This document shows positions 37,483-46,207 of a stretch of 64,000 bases of DNA, one piece after another. Source of the DNA: Brachybacterium kimchii (GTDB lineage: Bacteria; Actinomycetota; Actinomycetes; Actinomycetales; Dermabacteraceae); NCBI RefSeq assembly GCF_023373525.1, contig NZ_CP097218.1, positions 3,038,001 through 3,102,000 on the forward strand. Direction: 5' to 3'. The number at the start of each line of letters is the position of its first letter. Within the stretch, counting starts at the first letter, position 1. The position numbers were made by a program, and so were the translations under genes. The notes beneath the pieces are model-generated. The model worked only from the letters and a program-made list of their open reading frames with translations. It was not told where the DNA came from and did not search any database.

Positions 37483-37860
37483 ATGGACTCGATCCCCGCC
37501 ATCACCTCGTGGACGCTGCAGCAGGAGATTCCCGTTCCGGACGACGTGACGAGCCTTCTCGTCCAGGGGGAGCAGGCTGTCACTGCTTTCAAGACGTTCC
37601 GTGACTCCGCGATCTTCACGACGAAGCGACTGATCGTCCGGGATGCACAGGGGGTGACCGGGAAGAAGGTCGAGATCTACTCCCTGCCCTACTCGAGCAT
37701 CCTTATGTGGTCATCGGAGAACGCGGGCGGTTTCCTCGATCTGAACTCAGAGCTCGAGCTGTGGACGAAGGCCGGGCACATCAAGGTCCTGCTGAAGAAG
37801 GGGGCCGATATTCGCCGCCTCGACTCGCTCATCGCTTGGGCCGTTCTGCAGGGAAGCTGA
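37483..37860 (+). CDS. PH-domain-containing protein (bacterial PH, YvbH/bPH_1 type)
   Basis: The 125-residue soluble protein is essentially one bacterial pleckstrin-homology domain: strands around VQGEQAVTAFKTFRDSAIF, TTKRLIVRDAQG, VEIYSLPYSSILMWSSENAG and ELELWTKAGHIKVLLKKGA, ending with a helix. Members are common and uncharacterised. No good ribosome site precedes ATG 37483. It is convergent with fdxA. Confidence 0.82.
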   Translation: MDSIPAITSWTLQQEIPVPDDVTSLLVQGEQAVTAFKTFRDSAIFTTKRLIVRDAQGVTGKKVEIYSLPYSSILMWSSENAGGFLDLNSELELWTKAGHIKVLLKKGADIRRLDSLIAWAVLQGS

Positions 37861-37908
37861 CCCCTCAGCGGAGTCCTGCATCCACTGCGGGCCCGCCCTG
37901 CTGAGAGT

Positions 37909-38238
37909 TCACTCCAGGGGATTCTCCTGCGGGGGCAGCGCCTCGATGAGCGGGTGGTCCTTGTCGATGACACCGGTCTTCGCGGCGCCGCCGGGGGCGC
38001 CGAGCTCGTCGAAGAACTCGACGTTGGCGTTGTAGTAGTCCGCCCACTCGTCGGGCAGATCGTCCTCGTAGAAGATCGCCTCGACCGGGCACACCGGCTC
38101 GCAGGCGCCGCAGTCCACGCACTCGTCGGGCTGGATGTACAGCGACCGGTTCCCCTCGTAGATGCAGTCCACGGGGCACTCGTCCACGCAGGCGCGATCC
38201 TTCACGTCCACGCAGGGCAGGGCGATCACATAGGTCAC
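37909..38238 (-). CDS. fdxA: 7Fe-type ferredoxin
   Basis: The 109-residue small electron carrier is built for one 3Fe-4S and one 4Fe-4S cluster. Cysteines occur in CVDVKDRACVDECPVDC (first cluster plus shared) and CVDCGACEPVCPVEAIF (second). The C-terminal half is the extension typical of actinobacterial FdxA. Its promoter is a matched mirror of the superoxide dismutase promoter (38297-38327), implying shared redox-stress control. Confidence 0.94.
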   Translation of the reverse strand: MTYVIALPCVDVKDRACVDECPVDCIYEGNRSLYIQPDECVDCGACEPVCPVEAIFYEDDLPDEWADYYNANVEFFDELGAPGGAAKTGVIDKDHPLIEALPPQENPLE

Positions 38239-38296
38239 GCTCGCGGCTCCTTCCTCGCTCGCTCCTCGCTCGTCGCGGGTGCTCCCGCATCCCTCG

Positions 38297-38408
38297 ACGG
38301 TAGAACCTCATGCGCGCTTGAGGTCAATCCTCGGTGAGAGCGTCGGCCGGCCCGGCCGATGCCCCGCGTCCCGGCCCTTGACCTCACGTGCACTTGAGGT
38401 CCTACGGT
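38297..38408. promoter_or_regulatory. Twin divergent MerR/SoxR-type promoters
   Basis: Toward superoxide dismutase: TTGACC (38378-38383), 19-bp spacer, TACGGT (38403-38408), with inverted arms GACCTCA (38380-38386) and TGAGGTC (38395-38401). Toward ferredoxin on the minus strand: TTGACC (38327-38322), 19-bp spacer, TACCGT (38302-38297), with arms at 38304-38310 and 38319-38325. A 19-bp spacer carrying an inverted repeat is the hallmark of MerR-family activation. The core ACCTCACGTGCACTTGAGG matches the E. coli soxS box ACCTCAAGTTAACTTGAGG at 16 of 19 bases. Confidence 0.8.
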
Positions 38409-38445
38409 CGAAGACGTCCAATCAGCCACAGGAGAGGAATCCACG

Positions 38446-39072
38446 ATGGCGGAGTACACGCTTCCCGATCTCGATTATGACTACGCGGCGCTGGAGCCCC
38501 ATATCTCGGGCCGGATCATGGAGCTGCACCATGACAAGCACCATGCGACCTATGTGAAGGGTGCGAACACGGCGCTGGAGAAGCTGGCGGCGGCGCGCGA
38601 GGCGAACGATTTCGGTTCGATCAACCAGCTGTCGAAGGATCTGGCGTTCAACCTGGGTGGTCACACGAACCACTCGATCTTCTGGAAGAACCTCTCGCCC
38701 GAGGGCGGGGACAAGCCCACCGGTGAGCTGGCGAGCGCGATCGACGAGTACTTCGGGTCGTTCGATGCGTTCCAGGCGCAGTTCACGGCGGCGGCTCTGG
38801 GGATCCAGGGGTCGGGCTGGGCGATCCTGGCGTACGAGCCGATCGAGGGGAACCTGGTGATCGAGCAGTTCTACGATCAGCAGAACGGGATCCCGGTCGC
38901 GACGGTGCCGCTGTTCCAGCTGGACATGTGGGAGCACGCGTTCTACCTGGATTACCAGAACGTGAAGGCCGATTACGTGAAGGCGATCTGGAACATCGTG
39001 AACTGGGCGGATGTCCAGGCGCGGTTCGAGAACGCGCGCAGCACGAAGGGCCTGGTCAACCCCGGCGCCTGA
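38446..39072 (+). CDS. sodA: Superoxide dismutase (Mn/Fe family)
   Basis: This 208-residue enzyme converts superoxide to peroxide and oxygen. The metal ligands are visible: His28 (ELHHDKHH), His76 ([10 protein letters not shown]), Asp160 and His164 ([11 protein letters not shown]). AGGAGAGG precedes ATG 38446. The metal cannot be assigned from these motifs alone. Codon choice differs from neighbours, with more GCG, GTG, GGG and CAT, which may reflect a high-expression or separate history. The MerR/SoxR-like promoter upstream suggests induction by redox-cycling compounds. Confidence 0.96.
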   Translation: MAEYTLPDLDYDYAALEPHISGRIMELHHDKHHATYVKGANTALEKLAAAREANDFGSINQLSKDLAFNLGGHTNHSIFWKNLSPEGGDKPTGELASAIDEYFGSFDAFQAQFTAAALGIQGSGWAILAYEPIEGNLVIEQFYDQQNGIPVATVPLFQLDMWEHAFYLDYQNVKADYVKAIWNIVNWADVQARFENARSTKGLVNPGA

Positions 39073-39209
39073 AAGACCACGACGCAGCAGACCCGCTGAC
39101 CTCCGCGCCGGCCCCTGAGGACCGGCACCGCTCTGGCCACCGGCCGCGTTCGCGGCACGTCGGCTCTGCGCGCTTTGATGCTCCGAGCGTCCCGTGTCCG
39201 GCGGGTCCC

Positions 39210-39242
39210 GGCCCGTGCCCCTTCTACAGGGGGCGCGGGCCG
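39210..39242 (+). terminator. Imperfect hairpin after superoxide dismutase
   Basis: GGCCCGTGCCCC and GGGGGCGCGGGCC pair with one mismatch around TTCTACA, about 140 bp after the stop. It is followed closely by the ArsR promoter. Confidence 0.45.
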
Positions 39243-39272
39243 ACGTCGTGCCCGGCGCGACCGATGAATGCC

Positions 39273-39302
39273 TTGACTGACATATGTCGCCGAAGGTATA
39301 CA
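39273..39302 (+). promoter_or_regulatory. Promoter and operator of the ArsR-SRPBCC operon (leaderless)
   Basis: TTGACT (39273-39278), an 18-bp spacer and TATACA (39297-39302) form a near-consensus promoter. The spacer contains the perfect palindrome GACATATGTC (39279-39288), a likely ArsR operator. The ATG at 39309 is 7 bases after the -10, so transcription should start at or next to the start codon, giving a leaderless mRNA. Confidence 0.75.
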
Positions 39303-39308
39303 TGCCTC

Positions 39309-39668
39309 ATGTCCTCCGTCGACCACGACGCCGATCCCGACGCCCCGTCCACCACCGTGCACACCGTGCTCGCCCTGCCGCTGCGCCGGGAGATCCTCGA
39401 CGTGTTGCGGGAGGGGCCGGCGCCCGTCGGCACGCTCATCGAGCGCACCGGAGCACCGCAGGCCGCGGTGTCCAAACAGCTGCGGGTGCTGCGCGAGAAC
39501 GGCTTCGTCGAGGCCCGTGCCGAGGGGCGGCAGCGCTGGTACGCCCTGCGTCCTGAGCCCTTCGCGCAGCTCGCGGACTGGCTCTCGCCGTACCGCTGGC
39601 TGTGGGAGGACCGGCTCGACCGACTGGGCGACCGGCTGGACCGTATGGAGGACGAGGAGACGACATGA
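39309..39668 (+). CDS. ArsR-family HTH regulator
   Basis: The 119-residue winged-helix protein has VLALPLRREILDVLREG, the recognition part GAPQAAVSKQLRVLRENGFV and the wing ARAEGRQRWYALRP. The metal-sensing CxC motif of classical ArsR is absent; this form usually accompanies an SRPBCC/AHSA1 gene, as here. The stop overlaps the next start by 4 bp (ATGA). Autoregulation through GACATATGTC is likely. Confidence 0.9.
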   Translation: MSSVDHDADPDAPSTTVHTVLALPLRREILDVLREGPAPVGTLIERTGAPQAAVSKQLRVLRENGFVEARAEGRQRWYALRPEPFAQLADWLSPYRWLWEDRLDRLGDRLDRMEDEETT

Positions 39669-40549
39669 CCCGCTCCGACCCCGAGCTGCACGACGTCGAC
39701 GGAGGGACGGACATCGTCGTCCGCCGTCGCTACCCCCACCCGATCGACCGCGTCTGGCGCGCCGTGACCGAGGCCGAGCACCTGGCCACGTGGTTCCCCG
39801 GCGCACCGGAGTTCGAGCTGCGCACCGGCGGGACCGTGCGCTTCGCCGAGTTCGCGGGGGACCCCGCCGAGTTCGGGGAGGTGCTCGCCCTCGATCCGCC
39901 CCGCCTGCTGCGCTTCACCTGGGACACGGACGTGGTGACCCTCGAGCTCTCCGGCGACGACGAGGGCACCGAGCTCGTCCTCACCGACCGGCTCGCTGAT
40001 CGTCCCGCCGCGGCGAGCGTCGCCACCGGATGGGAGTCCTGCCTCGAGCTGCTCGGCTCCGTCATCGTGGGGGAGGCTCCGCAGGAACCGGGCCCCCGGT
40101 ACGCCCGCCACGAGGAGCTCGCCCACCGCTTCGCGCTCGGTCGGCCCGTGATGGAGGAGACGGCCGAGTGCTGGTCGGCTCGGTTCGAGCGGCAGCTGGT
40201 GTGCCCCCCGGAGGTAGCCTGGGAGCTGTTCCTCGGCGGTGCCGCGGAACCCGAGGTCGCCCATGCGGTGCCCCGCGTCGGCGAGGAGCTGCGCGCTCCG
40301 CAGGCCCCGGAGGTCGTGCTCGGCACCGTCACCGAGGTCGAGGCCCCGCGGCTGATCGCCTTCGACACGGGGGCCGGGGAGCCCGGCGACAAGGTGCGCT
40401 TCGAGCTCCTGGAGGGCACCGGCCATGGCGCCAGGATGCTGCTCACCGTGCGCGGCACCGATCCGGCCGAGCGGGACGCGGCTCTCGAGCAGTGGGGCCT
40501 CGGCGCGGTCGAGGCGATCGCCGCCGCCGCGCTCGCGCACGTCGCCTGA
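39665..40549 (+). CDS. SRPBCC (AHSA1/START-like) domain protein, duplicated
   Basis: The 294-residue protein contains two SRPBCC folds. The first spans about 15-140 (VVRRRYPHPIDRVWRAVTEA, TWFPGAPEFELRTGG and LLRFTWDTD). The second, more diverged, spans about 175-290 (FERQLVCPPEVAWELFLGGA and LIAFDTGAGEPG). These bind hydrophobic ligands or chaperone partners; the ligand is unknown. It is coupled to the ArsR gene by a 4-bp overlap. Confidence 0.85.
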   Translation: MTRSDPELHDVDGGTDIVVRRRYPHPIDRVWRAVTEAEHLATWFPGAPEFELRTGGTVRFAEFAGDPAEFGEVLALDPPRLLRFTWDTDVVTLELSGDDEGTELVLTDRLADRPAAASVATGWESCLELLGSVIVGEAPQEPGPRYARHEELAHRFALGRPVMEETAECWSARFERQLVCPPEVAWELFLGGAAEPEVAHAVPRVGEELRAPQAPEVVLGTVTEVEAPRLIAFDTGAGEPGDKVRFELLEGTGHGARMLLTVRGTDPAERDAALEQWGLGAVEAIAAAALAHVA

Positions 40550-40619
40550 GACCGCGCCGCGGCCCGCCGAAGAGTGCACGTACCGTCCTTGGCCGCGCCG
40601 CGAGGGGCCGGCCGTCTCG

Positions 40620-41204
40620 TCATTCCTCGTCCAGAGCCCGCAGGTACCGGCGCGTGATGCGCTCCTGGACGATCCGCGCGAGCGGGGCTCCGGCCCCGAC
40701 CAGAGGAGAGCCGGGCCGCGAGTATCCGGAGATCCTCAGCCGCAGCGCGCCGTCGGCCGCTCGGAGGACCTCGAAGCGCTCGATCCCCGACTCCGGATGC
40801 CCCGGGAGCGTGCCGTAGGTGAGGCCGCGGCGGTCGGGCTCCTCGAAGACCTCGAGGACGCGGCACGGTGCACGGACGCCGAGCGGTCCGAGGTCGAGCC
40901 GTTCGACGCCGAGGCGCAGCTCGATGACTTCGCCGGGGTGCACGGTGCCCTCCCGACCGTGCTCGGGACCCACGGCGACCTCGAGGCCTGCGCGCGTGTG
41001 CATCCGCCACCCGAGCAGGTCCTCGCCGGCCCCATCCAGGTCGCGCCGGACCAGCGGCGCAGAGCGCCCGATGCCGCGGAAGCCGGGTGGCACGATGCCC
41101 GTTGATGCGGCATCCCACGGCGCCGTGACCTCGGCATCCCGCAGCCGCGCCGCCCGGCGGGGCGCCAGCGGGACCACTCCGCGTGTGCGGGCGCGCCGGC
41201 TCAT
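40620..41204 (-). CDS. DUF1990 family protein
   Basis: The 194-residue protein shows family stretches such as FRGIGRSAPLVRRDLDGA, LGWRMHTRAGLEVAV, GVRAPCRVLEVFEEPDRRGLTYGTLPGHPESG and FEVLRAADGALRLRISGYSRPGSP. DUF1990 has a lipocalin/START-like predicted fold and no known function. ATG 41204 overlaps the stop of the preceding TolB-like gene (ATGA), so the two are coupled. Confidence 0.85.
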   Translation of the reverse strand: MSRRARTRGVVPLAPRRAARLRDAEVTAPWDAASTGIVPPGFRGIGRSAPLVRRDLDGAGEDLLGWRMHTRAGLEVAVGPEHGREGTVHPGEVIELRLGVERLDLGPLGVRAPCRVLEVFEEPDRRGLTYGTLPGHPESGIERFEVLRAADGALRLRISGYSRPGSPLVGAGAPLARIVQERITRRYLRALDEE

Positions 41205-42164
41205 GCAGCGGGGTCGTCCGGGGACGGCGCGTCCGGGAACGGGTAGTCGACGAACGCGAAGGCCGAACCGTCCGGCGCCCAGCTGGGGACGTTGATCGTG
41301 CCCTGGCCGCCGTCGAGGGCGACGAGCGTCGTCGGACTCGTCCAGTCGTCGACGTCGACCATGCGCAGCTCGACGGGACGGTCCGCGGGGTGCCCGGTCG
41401 TGCCGGCCGGGAAGCTCAGGTAGACGGCGACGTCGCCGGTGGGGGCGATGTGCGGGAACCAATTCACGCGCTCGTCGAAGGTCAGCTGCTCGATGCCGGT
41501 GCCGTCGGGCCGCACCCGGGCGAGCTGCGCATGGCCCGGGGTCGTCGAGAACTGCTCGGTGTTCAGCAGGATCCAGGAGCCGTCGGGCGTCCATTCGCAG
41601 CCGTCGGCGGGACCGGGGTCGGTGGTGACCCGGCGGTCGTCCGAGCCGTCGGTGCGCACGGTGTGGATCAGGGCCCGCGACCAGGCGTCCTCGCCGCTGA
41701 GCTCGATGCGCACGTAGCCGAGCAGAAGCCCCGTCAGGGCTCACGCCGTGCAGGAAGTGCCAGACGCCGTCCTCGCTGGTCACCCGGCGGATCGGGGAGT
41801 CGTCGAAGGGGACGTGCCAGATGTGGTGGTCGCTCGCGGAGGCGAAGACTCCGGTGCCGTCCGGGGCGAGCACGTGGTCGTTGTTCACGGGCGGCAGTCC
41901 CGGCGCGTCGACCCGCTGAGGGGCCTGCGAGCCGTCGGACGGGAGGGTCCACAGCGCGCCCTCGGCGTTCACGAGCAGCTGCCCGTCGGCCCGCCAGTTC
42001 GGGGCCTCGAAGAGGCGCTCGGACGAGACGTGGACCGTCCGGATCTCGCCGCTGCCACGCTCCCACACGCGGATCCGGGAGGCCTGACCCGCGTCGAGCG
42101 TGCGCCACGGGACGTTCGACGGGGCGGGCGACGGCACGGTCGACGAGGTGGGTGGGGTGCTCAT
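41201..42164 (-). pseudogene. TolB-like beta-propeller protein, disrupted by a 1-base frameshift
   Basis: ATG 42164 opens a frame with propeller repeats (RIRVWERGSGEIRTVHVSS, WRADGQLLVNAEGALWTLPSDG, DHHIWHVPF) that runs correctly to HGVSPDG. A run of four C on the plus strand (41729-41732) then shifts it. Dropping one base restores LLLGYVRIELSGED and the remaining propeller (DGSDDRRVTTDPG, EWTPDGSWILLNTE, SWAPDGSAFAFVDYPF) to the stop at 41201. The joined protein would be about 320 residues. The short homopolymer could be a sequencing or assembly error, or a real inactivating or phase-variable mutation. Confidence 0.85.
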
Positions 42165-42260
42165 CTTCGGGCTCCTTCGCGACGGCGGACGACGGCCTCC
42201 TCGTACGTCGCGGCACCCGATGGGAGCGGCGACGGCGGGAACAGGACCGTGGTGCTCAGG

Positions 42261-42971
42261 CTATCCGCGCGCGCACGGCATGTCCCGGGCCGTCCGTTCC
42301 ATCGCGGTGTCGTCTGCCCACCTCCGCGCCGCCTCGACCAGCAGGCGATGGAAGCGGTCCTCGCCGGTGACCTCCGGGTGGAAGGCCAGGCCGATGCGGT
42401 CGCCCTGGCGCACCCCGACCACGCGGCCGTCGGGCAGGGACGCGAGCACCTCGACAGCGGCGTCCCTCCCCGCCGTGCCCCCGCCGACCTCCTCGACGAG
42501 CGGTGCGCGGATGAAGGCGCTGCGCACGGGCGGCCCATCGATCGCGGGCGTGACCAGGGCGGTCTCGAAGGAGTCGGTCTGGGTGCCGAAGGCGTTGCGG
42601 CGCACCAGCACGTCGAGGCCGCCGAACGTCTCCTGGCCCGGCGCGGCATCGAGGATCCGATCGGCCAGCAGGATGAGCCCCGCGCAGGTGCCGAGCACAG
42701 GGAGACCGTCGCGCACGCGCTCCCGCAACAGGCCGCGCAGGCCCGTGAGGCGGGAGAGGCGGTCGATGACGCTGGACTCGCCGCCCGGCAGCACGAGCGC
42801 GTCCAAGCGCTCGAGATCCGTCGGCCGGCGCACGCGCACCACGTGGGCGCCGAGTCCCCGCAGCATGGCCTCGTGCTCGCGCACGTCGCCCTGCAGGGCG
42901 AGGACGCCGACGCGCAGCTCCGGCAGTGGGCTCTCCCCGCGCGCTCCGTTCGCCGCCTCGGAGCTCACCAT
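42261..42971 (-). CDS. pdxT: Pyridoxal 5'-phosphate synthase glutaminase subunit PdxT
   Basis: PdxT releases ammonia from glutamine and channels it to PdxS. The 236-residue protein has [17 protein letters not shown], the oxyanion loop LPGGESSVI, the nucleophile Cys in [10 protein letters not shown] and the His-Glu pair in [17 protein letters not shown] 42971 overlaps the end of pdxS by 7 bp (a GTG at 42968 overlaps by 4), so the subunits are co-translated. Confidence 0.96.
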   Translation of the reverse strand: MVSSEAANGARGESPLPELRVGVLALQGDVREHEAMLRGLGAHVVRVRRPTDLERLDALVLPGGESSVIDRLSRLTGLRGLLRERVRDGLPVLGTCAGLILLADRILDAAPGQETFGGLDVLVRRNAFGTQTDSFETALVTPAIDGPPVRSAFIRAPLVEEVGGGTAGRDAAVEVLASLPDGRVVGVRQGDRIGLAFHPEVTGEDRFHRLLVEAARRWADDTAMERTARDMPCARG

Positions 42972-43900
42972 CCGCGCTCGGCCAGGCGGTGCGGCGCCGG
43001 GAGGTCCGCGACGCTGATGCCGACCATCGCCTTGCCGAGCCCGCGCGAGACGTCGGCGACCACGGAGGGATCGTCGTGGAAGGTCGTCGCCTGCACGATG
43101 GCCGCGGCGCGCTTCGCGGGATCGCCGGAGGTGAAGATGCCGGAGCCGACGAAGACGCCGTCGGCCCCGAGCTGCATCATCATCGCGGCGTCGGCCGGCG
43201 TGGCGATCCCGCCGGCGGTGAAGAGGACGACGGGCAGTGTCCCGGTCGCCGCGACCTCCGCGACCAGCGGGTACGGGGCCTGCAGCTCCTTCGCGGCGAC
43301 GTAGAGCTCCTCCTCGGGCAGGGAGGACAGGCGGCGGATCTCGGCGCGGATGGTGCGGATGTGGCGGGTGGCCTCGGAGACGTCGCCGGTGCCGGCCTCG
43401 CCCTTGGAGCGGATCATCGCGGCGCCCTCGGCGATGCGCCGCAGGGCCTCGCCGAGGTTCGTCGCCCCGCACACGAACGGCACGGTGAAGTCCTGCTTGG
43501 CGATGTGGTGGGCGTGGTCGGCGGGGGAGAGGACCTCGGACTCGTCCACGTAGTCCACGCCCAGCTCCTGCAGGATCTGCGCCTCGACGAAGTGGCCGAT
43601 GCGGGCCTTCGCCATCACGGGGATCGTGACGGCCTGCTGGATCTGCTCGATGAGCTGCGGGTCGCTCATGCGGGCGACGCCTCCCTGCGCGCGGATGTCG
43701 GCGGGCACGCGCTCGAGGGCCATCACCGCGACGGCGCCCGCGTCCTGCGCGATCCTCGCCTGCTCGGCGTCGACGACGTCCATGATCACGCCGCCCTTGA
43801 GCATCTCGGCGAGTCCGCGCTTGACGCGGACGGTGCCCGCGGCGGGCTCCTGCGCGGCGTCGGCGCTGGTGGCAGGGGTGGTGGATGCGGGTGCGCTCAT
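42965..43900 (-). CDS. pdxS: Pyridoxal 5'-phosphate synthase lyase subunit PdxS
   Basis: PdxS condenses ribose 5-phosphate, glyceraldehyde 3-phosphate and ammonia into PLP in a dodecameric barrel enzyme. The 311-residue sequence is very conserved: [17 protein letters not shown] (catalytic-lysine region), [44 protein letters not shown] and [12 protein letters not shown]. The first 23 residues are a non-conserved tail. GAGGAG precedes ATG 43900. It is divergent from its likely regulator pdxR. Confidence 0.97.
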   Translation of the reverse strand: MSAPASTTPATSADAAQEPAAGTVRVKRGLAEMLKGGVIMDVVDAEQARIAQDAGAVAVMALERVPADIRAQGGVARMSDPQLIEQIQQAVTIPVMAKARIGHFVEAQILQELGVDYVDESEVLSPADHAHHIAKQDFTVPFVCGATNLGEALRRIAEGAAMIRSKGEAGTGDVSEATRHIRTIRAEIRRLSSLPEEELYVAAKELQAPYPLVAEVAATGTLPVVLFTAGGIATPADAAMMMQLGADGVFVGSGIFTSGDPAKRAAAIVQATTFHDDPSVVADVSRGLGKAMVGISVADLPAPHRLAERGW

Positions 43901-44084
43901 GGCGTCTCCTCAGGGTGCACGGGTGCGAGCGTGGATGGGTGAAGCGGGGGTGTGCGGTGGCGGTTCCCGGCGGCGAGTGGTGGTGCGCGGCTGTGGGAAC
44001 TATGACCTAGGCCAAAAAGTAGCACGGCCCGGGCCGTACCTCGAGGGTCGTTCGGCCGACGGTCCGCCCCCTAGACTGCCGAGC
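43901..44084. promoter_or_regulatory. pdxS-pdxR divergent promoter region
   Basis: This 184-bp gap holds an A/T-rich island at about 43996-44025 containing ACTATGACCTAGGCCAAAAA, with the near-palindrome GACCTAGGCC, a candidate PdxR site and pdxS promoter. For pdxR, TAGACT (44072-44077) lies 7 bases before the GTG at 44085, consistent with a leaderless transcript. Confidence 0.5.
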
Positions 44085-45503
44085 GTGGACGACGGCGAGC
44101 AGCAGACGGTGAACGCTCAGGACAGCGTCTCCCTCGCCGCATCGACCGCCGCGTCGACCGCCGGCATCACGGGATCCACCGCCCTCGAGATCGCCGACAG
44201 CGTGCGCGGGCTCGTTGAGCGCGGCGTGCTGGGCGCCGGCGATCCGCTCCCGCCCGTCCGCACCCTGGCCGAGCAGGTGGGGGTCAACCGCAACACCGCC
44301 GTCGCCGCCTATCGCCGGCTGTCCCGTGCGGGCATCGTGGTCGCCCAGGGCCGTGCCGGCACCCGCATCGCGGGGCGCGCACGCATCCCCCAGGAGGGCG
44401 CCGCACCGGCGGGCCCGCTGCGCGACGTCGCGAGCGGCAACCCCGCCCCGCGCTTCATCCCCGATCCCTCCCGGGCGCTGCGCGCGGTCACCGGCCGGCC
44501 CGTGCTGTACGGCGAACCCGTGGTCGACGCCGGTCTCGAGACATGGGCGCGCCAGTGGATGGAACCGGATGTCCCCTCGACCCGGCACATCACCGTCACC
44601 GGCGGCGCCGTCGATGCGATCGAGCGTCTCCTCGCCCAGGTCCTCGAGCGCGACGACGCCGTGGGCCTCGAGGACCCCTGCTTCCTCGCGAGCATCCAGA
44701 CCGTGCGCCTGGGCGGCTACCGGCCCGTGGGCATCCCCGTCGACGACGAGGGCATGACCGTCGACGGCCTGACGGCCGCGCTCGAGGCGGGTGTCCGTGC
44801 GATCGTCTGCACCCCGCGGGCGCAGAACCCCACCGGGGCCTCGCTCAGCGCGCGCCGCGCCGAGCAGCTGCGCACAGTGCTGGCCGACCACCCGTTCGTG
44901 CTGGTCATCGAGGACGACTACTACTCGATGCTCGCCCGCGCCCCGTTCCGCTCGATCGTCGGTCCCGGGCACGCGCGCTGGGCCCTGGTCCGCTCGGTCT
45001 CGAAGTTCCTGGGCCCCGATCTGTGCCTCGCGCTGGTCGCCTCCGACGAGCGCACCGCCTCCCGCCTCGCCCTGCGCCTGAGCCCCGGCACCACCTGGGT
45101 CAGCCACCTCCTGCAGCGCATCGCGCACGCCCTCCTCTCCGACGAGGACTCCCGCGCCCTCATCGACCGCGCCGCCGCCCACTACGCCGATCGCAGTGCC
45201 CGGATGCGCGAGCTCCTGCGAGCTCGCGACCTCGAGGTCGCGGAGCAGGACGGGATGAGCCTCTGGGTGGGGTGCGGGGTCGATGCCCGAGCGGTCTCCG
45301 AGCGCCTGATGCGCCGCGGATGGCTCGTGCGCACCGGCGCCGAGTTCGACCTCGGGGCCGACGACGGGCCGACGGCCCCGCGCGCCGGAGCGTCGGCCGA
45401 CCAGCACCTGCGCATCACCGTGCACGACCTCGACGACGAGGAGGCGCAGGCGTTCGCCGACGACCTGAGCGCCTCCGTGGGCGAGGTGCGCGAGCGGGCC
45501 TGA
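44085..45503 (+). CDS. pdxR: MocR/GntR-type regulator of pyridoxine synthesis
   Basis: The 472-residue protein fuses a GntR winged helix (about 25-95: ADSVRGLVERGVLGAGDPLP, TLAEQVGVNRNTAVAAYRRL) to a fold-type I aminotransferase-like domain (about 115-472). The PLP-lysine region reads RSVSKFLGPDLCLALV, with the Lys kept, plus CTPRAQNPTGASLSARRA and the acid in VIEDDYYSML. PdxR senses PLP and activates pdxST. GTG 44085 is chosen from the domain boundary and the -10 placement; no ribosome site is visible. Confidence 0.9.
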   Translation: MDDGEQQTVNAQDSVSLAASTAASTAGITGSTALEIADSVRGLVERGVLGAGDPLPPVRTLAEQVGVNRNTAVAAYRRLSRAGIVVAQGRAGTRIAGRARIPQEGAAPAGPLRDVASGNPAPRFIPDPSRALRAVTGRPVLYGEPVVDAGLETWARQWMEPDVPSTRHITVTGGAVDAIERLLAQVLERDDAVGLEDPCFLASIQTVRLGGYRPVGIPVDDEGMTVDGLTAALEAGVRAIVCTPRAQNPTGASLSARRAEQLRTVLADHPFVLVIEDDYYSMLARAPFRSIVGPGHARWALVRSVSKFLGPDLCLALVASDERTASRLALRLSPGTTWVSHLLQRIAHALLSDEDSRALIDRAAAHYADRSARMRELLRARDLEVAEQDGMSLWVGCGVDARAVSERLMRRGWLVRTGAEFDLGADDGPTAPRAGASADQHLRITVHDLDDEEAQAFADDLSASVGEVRERA

Positions 45504-45526
45504 CCTGGGCTGACGTTCGCCACGGG

Positions 45527-46207
45527 TCAGTTGCGGGGCTCGTCCTCGGTCCGTGCGGCCTCGGCGATCGTGGCCTCGCGCAGCAGCTGCAGACGGGCCT
45601 CGCGATCGGCCTCGTGGCGTGAGCGGGCGATCGCGCGCGCTGCCGCCGCATCCCGGTCGCCGATGGCCCGCAGCATCTCGGTGCGGGAGGCCAGGGAGTC
45701 CTCCCAGCGCCCCTGCACCTCGAGCAGCGCGCTCGCTCCGGGTGCCAGGTGGACCGCCAGGGCCTCCAGCAGCTCGCTGAGCACCGGGTTCTGCGCGGCG
45801 GTCCACAGCGCCCGATGGGCGGCGAGGTCGCGGCGGGCGAGCTCGGCGGGGTCGTAGTCCTCGAGTGCGTGGTCGCGGTCCAGGAGCGCCTCGAGCCGCA
45901 GCACGTCCTGCACGGTGCGGTGCACGGCGGCATCGCCGGCGATCTGCTCCTCGAGCGGGATGCGCGCGTCGTGCGCCTGCAGGAGCACCTGGGGGTCCAC
46001 GCCGCGCACGGCGAGACCGCGCGCCGCGCGCACGGCCAACCCCGCCTGCTCGAGCCGCGACAGAGCATCGCGCACGGGCGTGCGCGAGACCTCGAAACGG
46101 CTGGCCAGAGCCGTTTCACGCAGGGGAGCGCCGGGGGCGAGCTCGCCCTCGAGGATCTCACTGCGCAGCGTCGTGAACACGCTCTCGCGGTCGTTCCTGG
46201 CGGCCAT
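45527..46207 (-). CDS. GntR/FadR-family (FCD domain) regulator
   Basis: The 226-residue protein has a GntR winged helix (about 10-75: REILEGELAPGAPLRETALA, FEVSRTPVRDALSRLEQAG) and a C-terminal all-helical FCD ligand domain (about 85-220), with likely metal-binding Asp/His residues in RRDLAAHRALW. The ATG at 46207 begins MAARNDRESV. Targets are unknown; the inverted repeats at 46299-46327 upstream are candidate sites. Confidence 0.88.
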   Translation of the reverse strand: MAARNDRESVFTTLRSEILEGELAPGAPLRETALASRFEVSRTPVRDALSRLEQAGLAVRAARGLAVRGVDPQVLLQAHDARIPLEEQIAGDAAVHRTVQDVLRLEALLDRDHALEDYDPAELARRDLAAHRALWTAAQNPVLSELLEALAVHLAPGASALLEVQGRWEDSLASRTEMLRAIGDRDAAAARAIARSRHEADREARLQLLREATIAEAARTEDEPRN

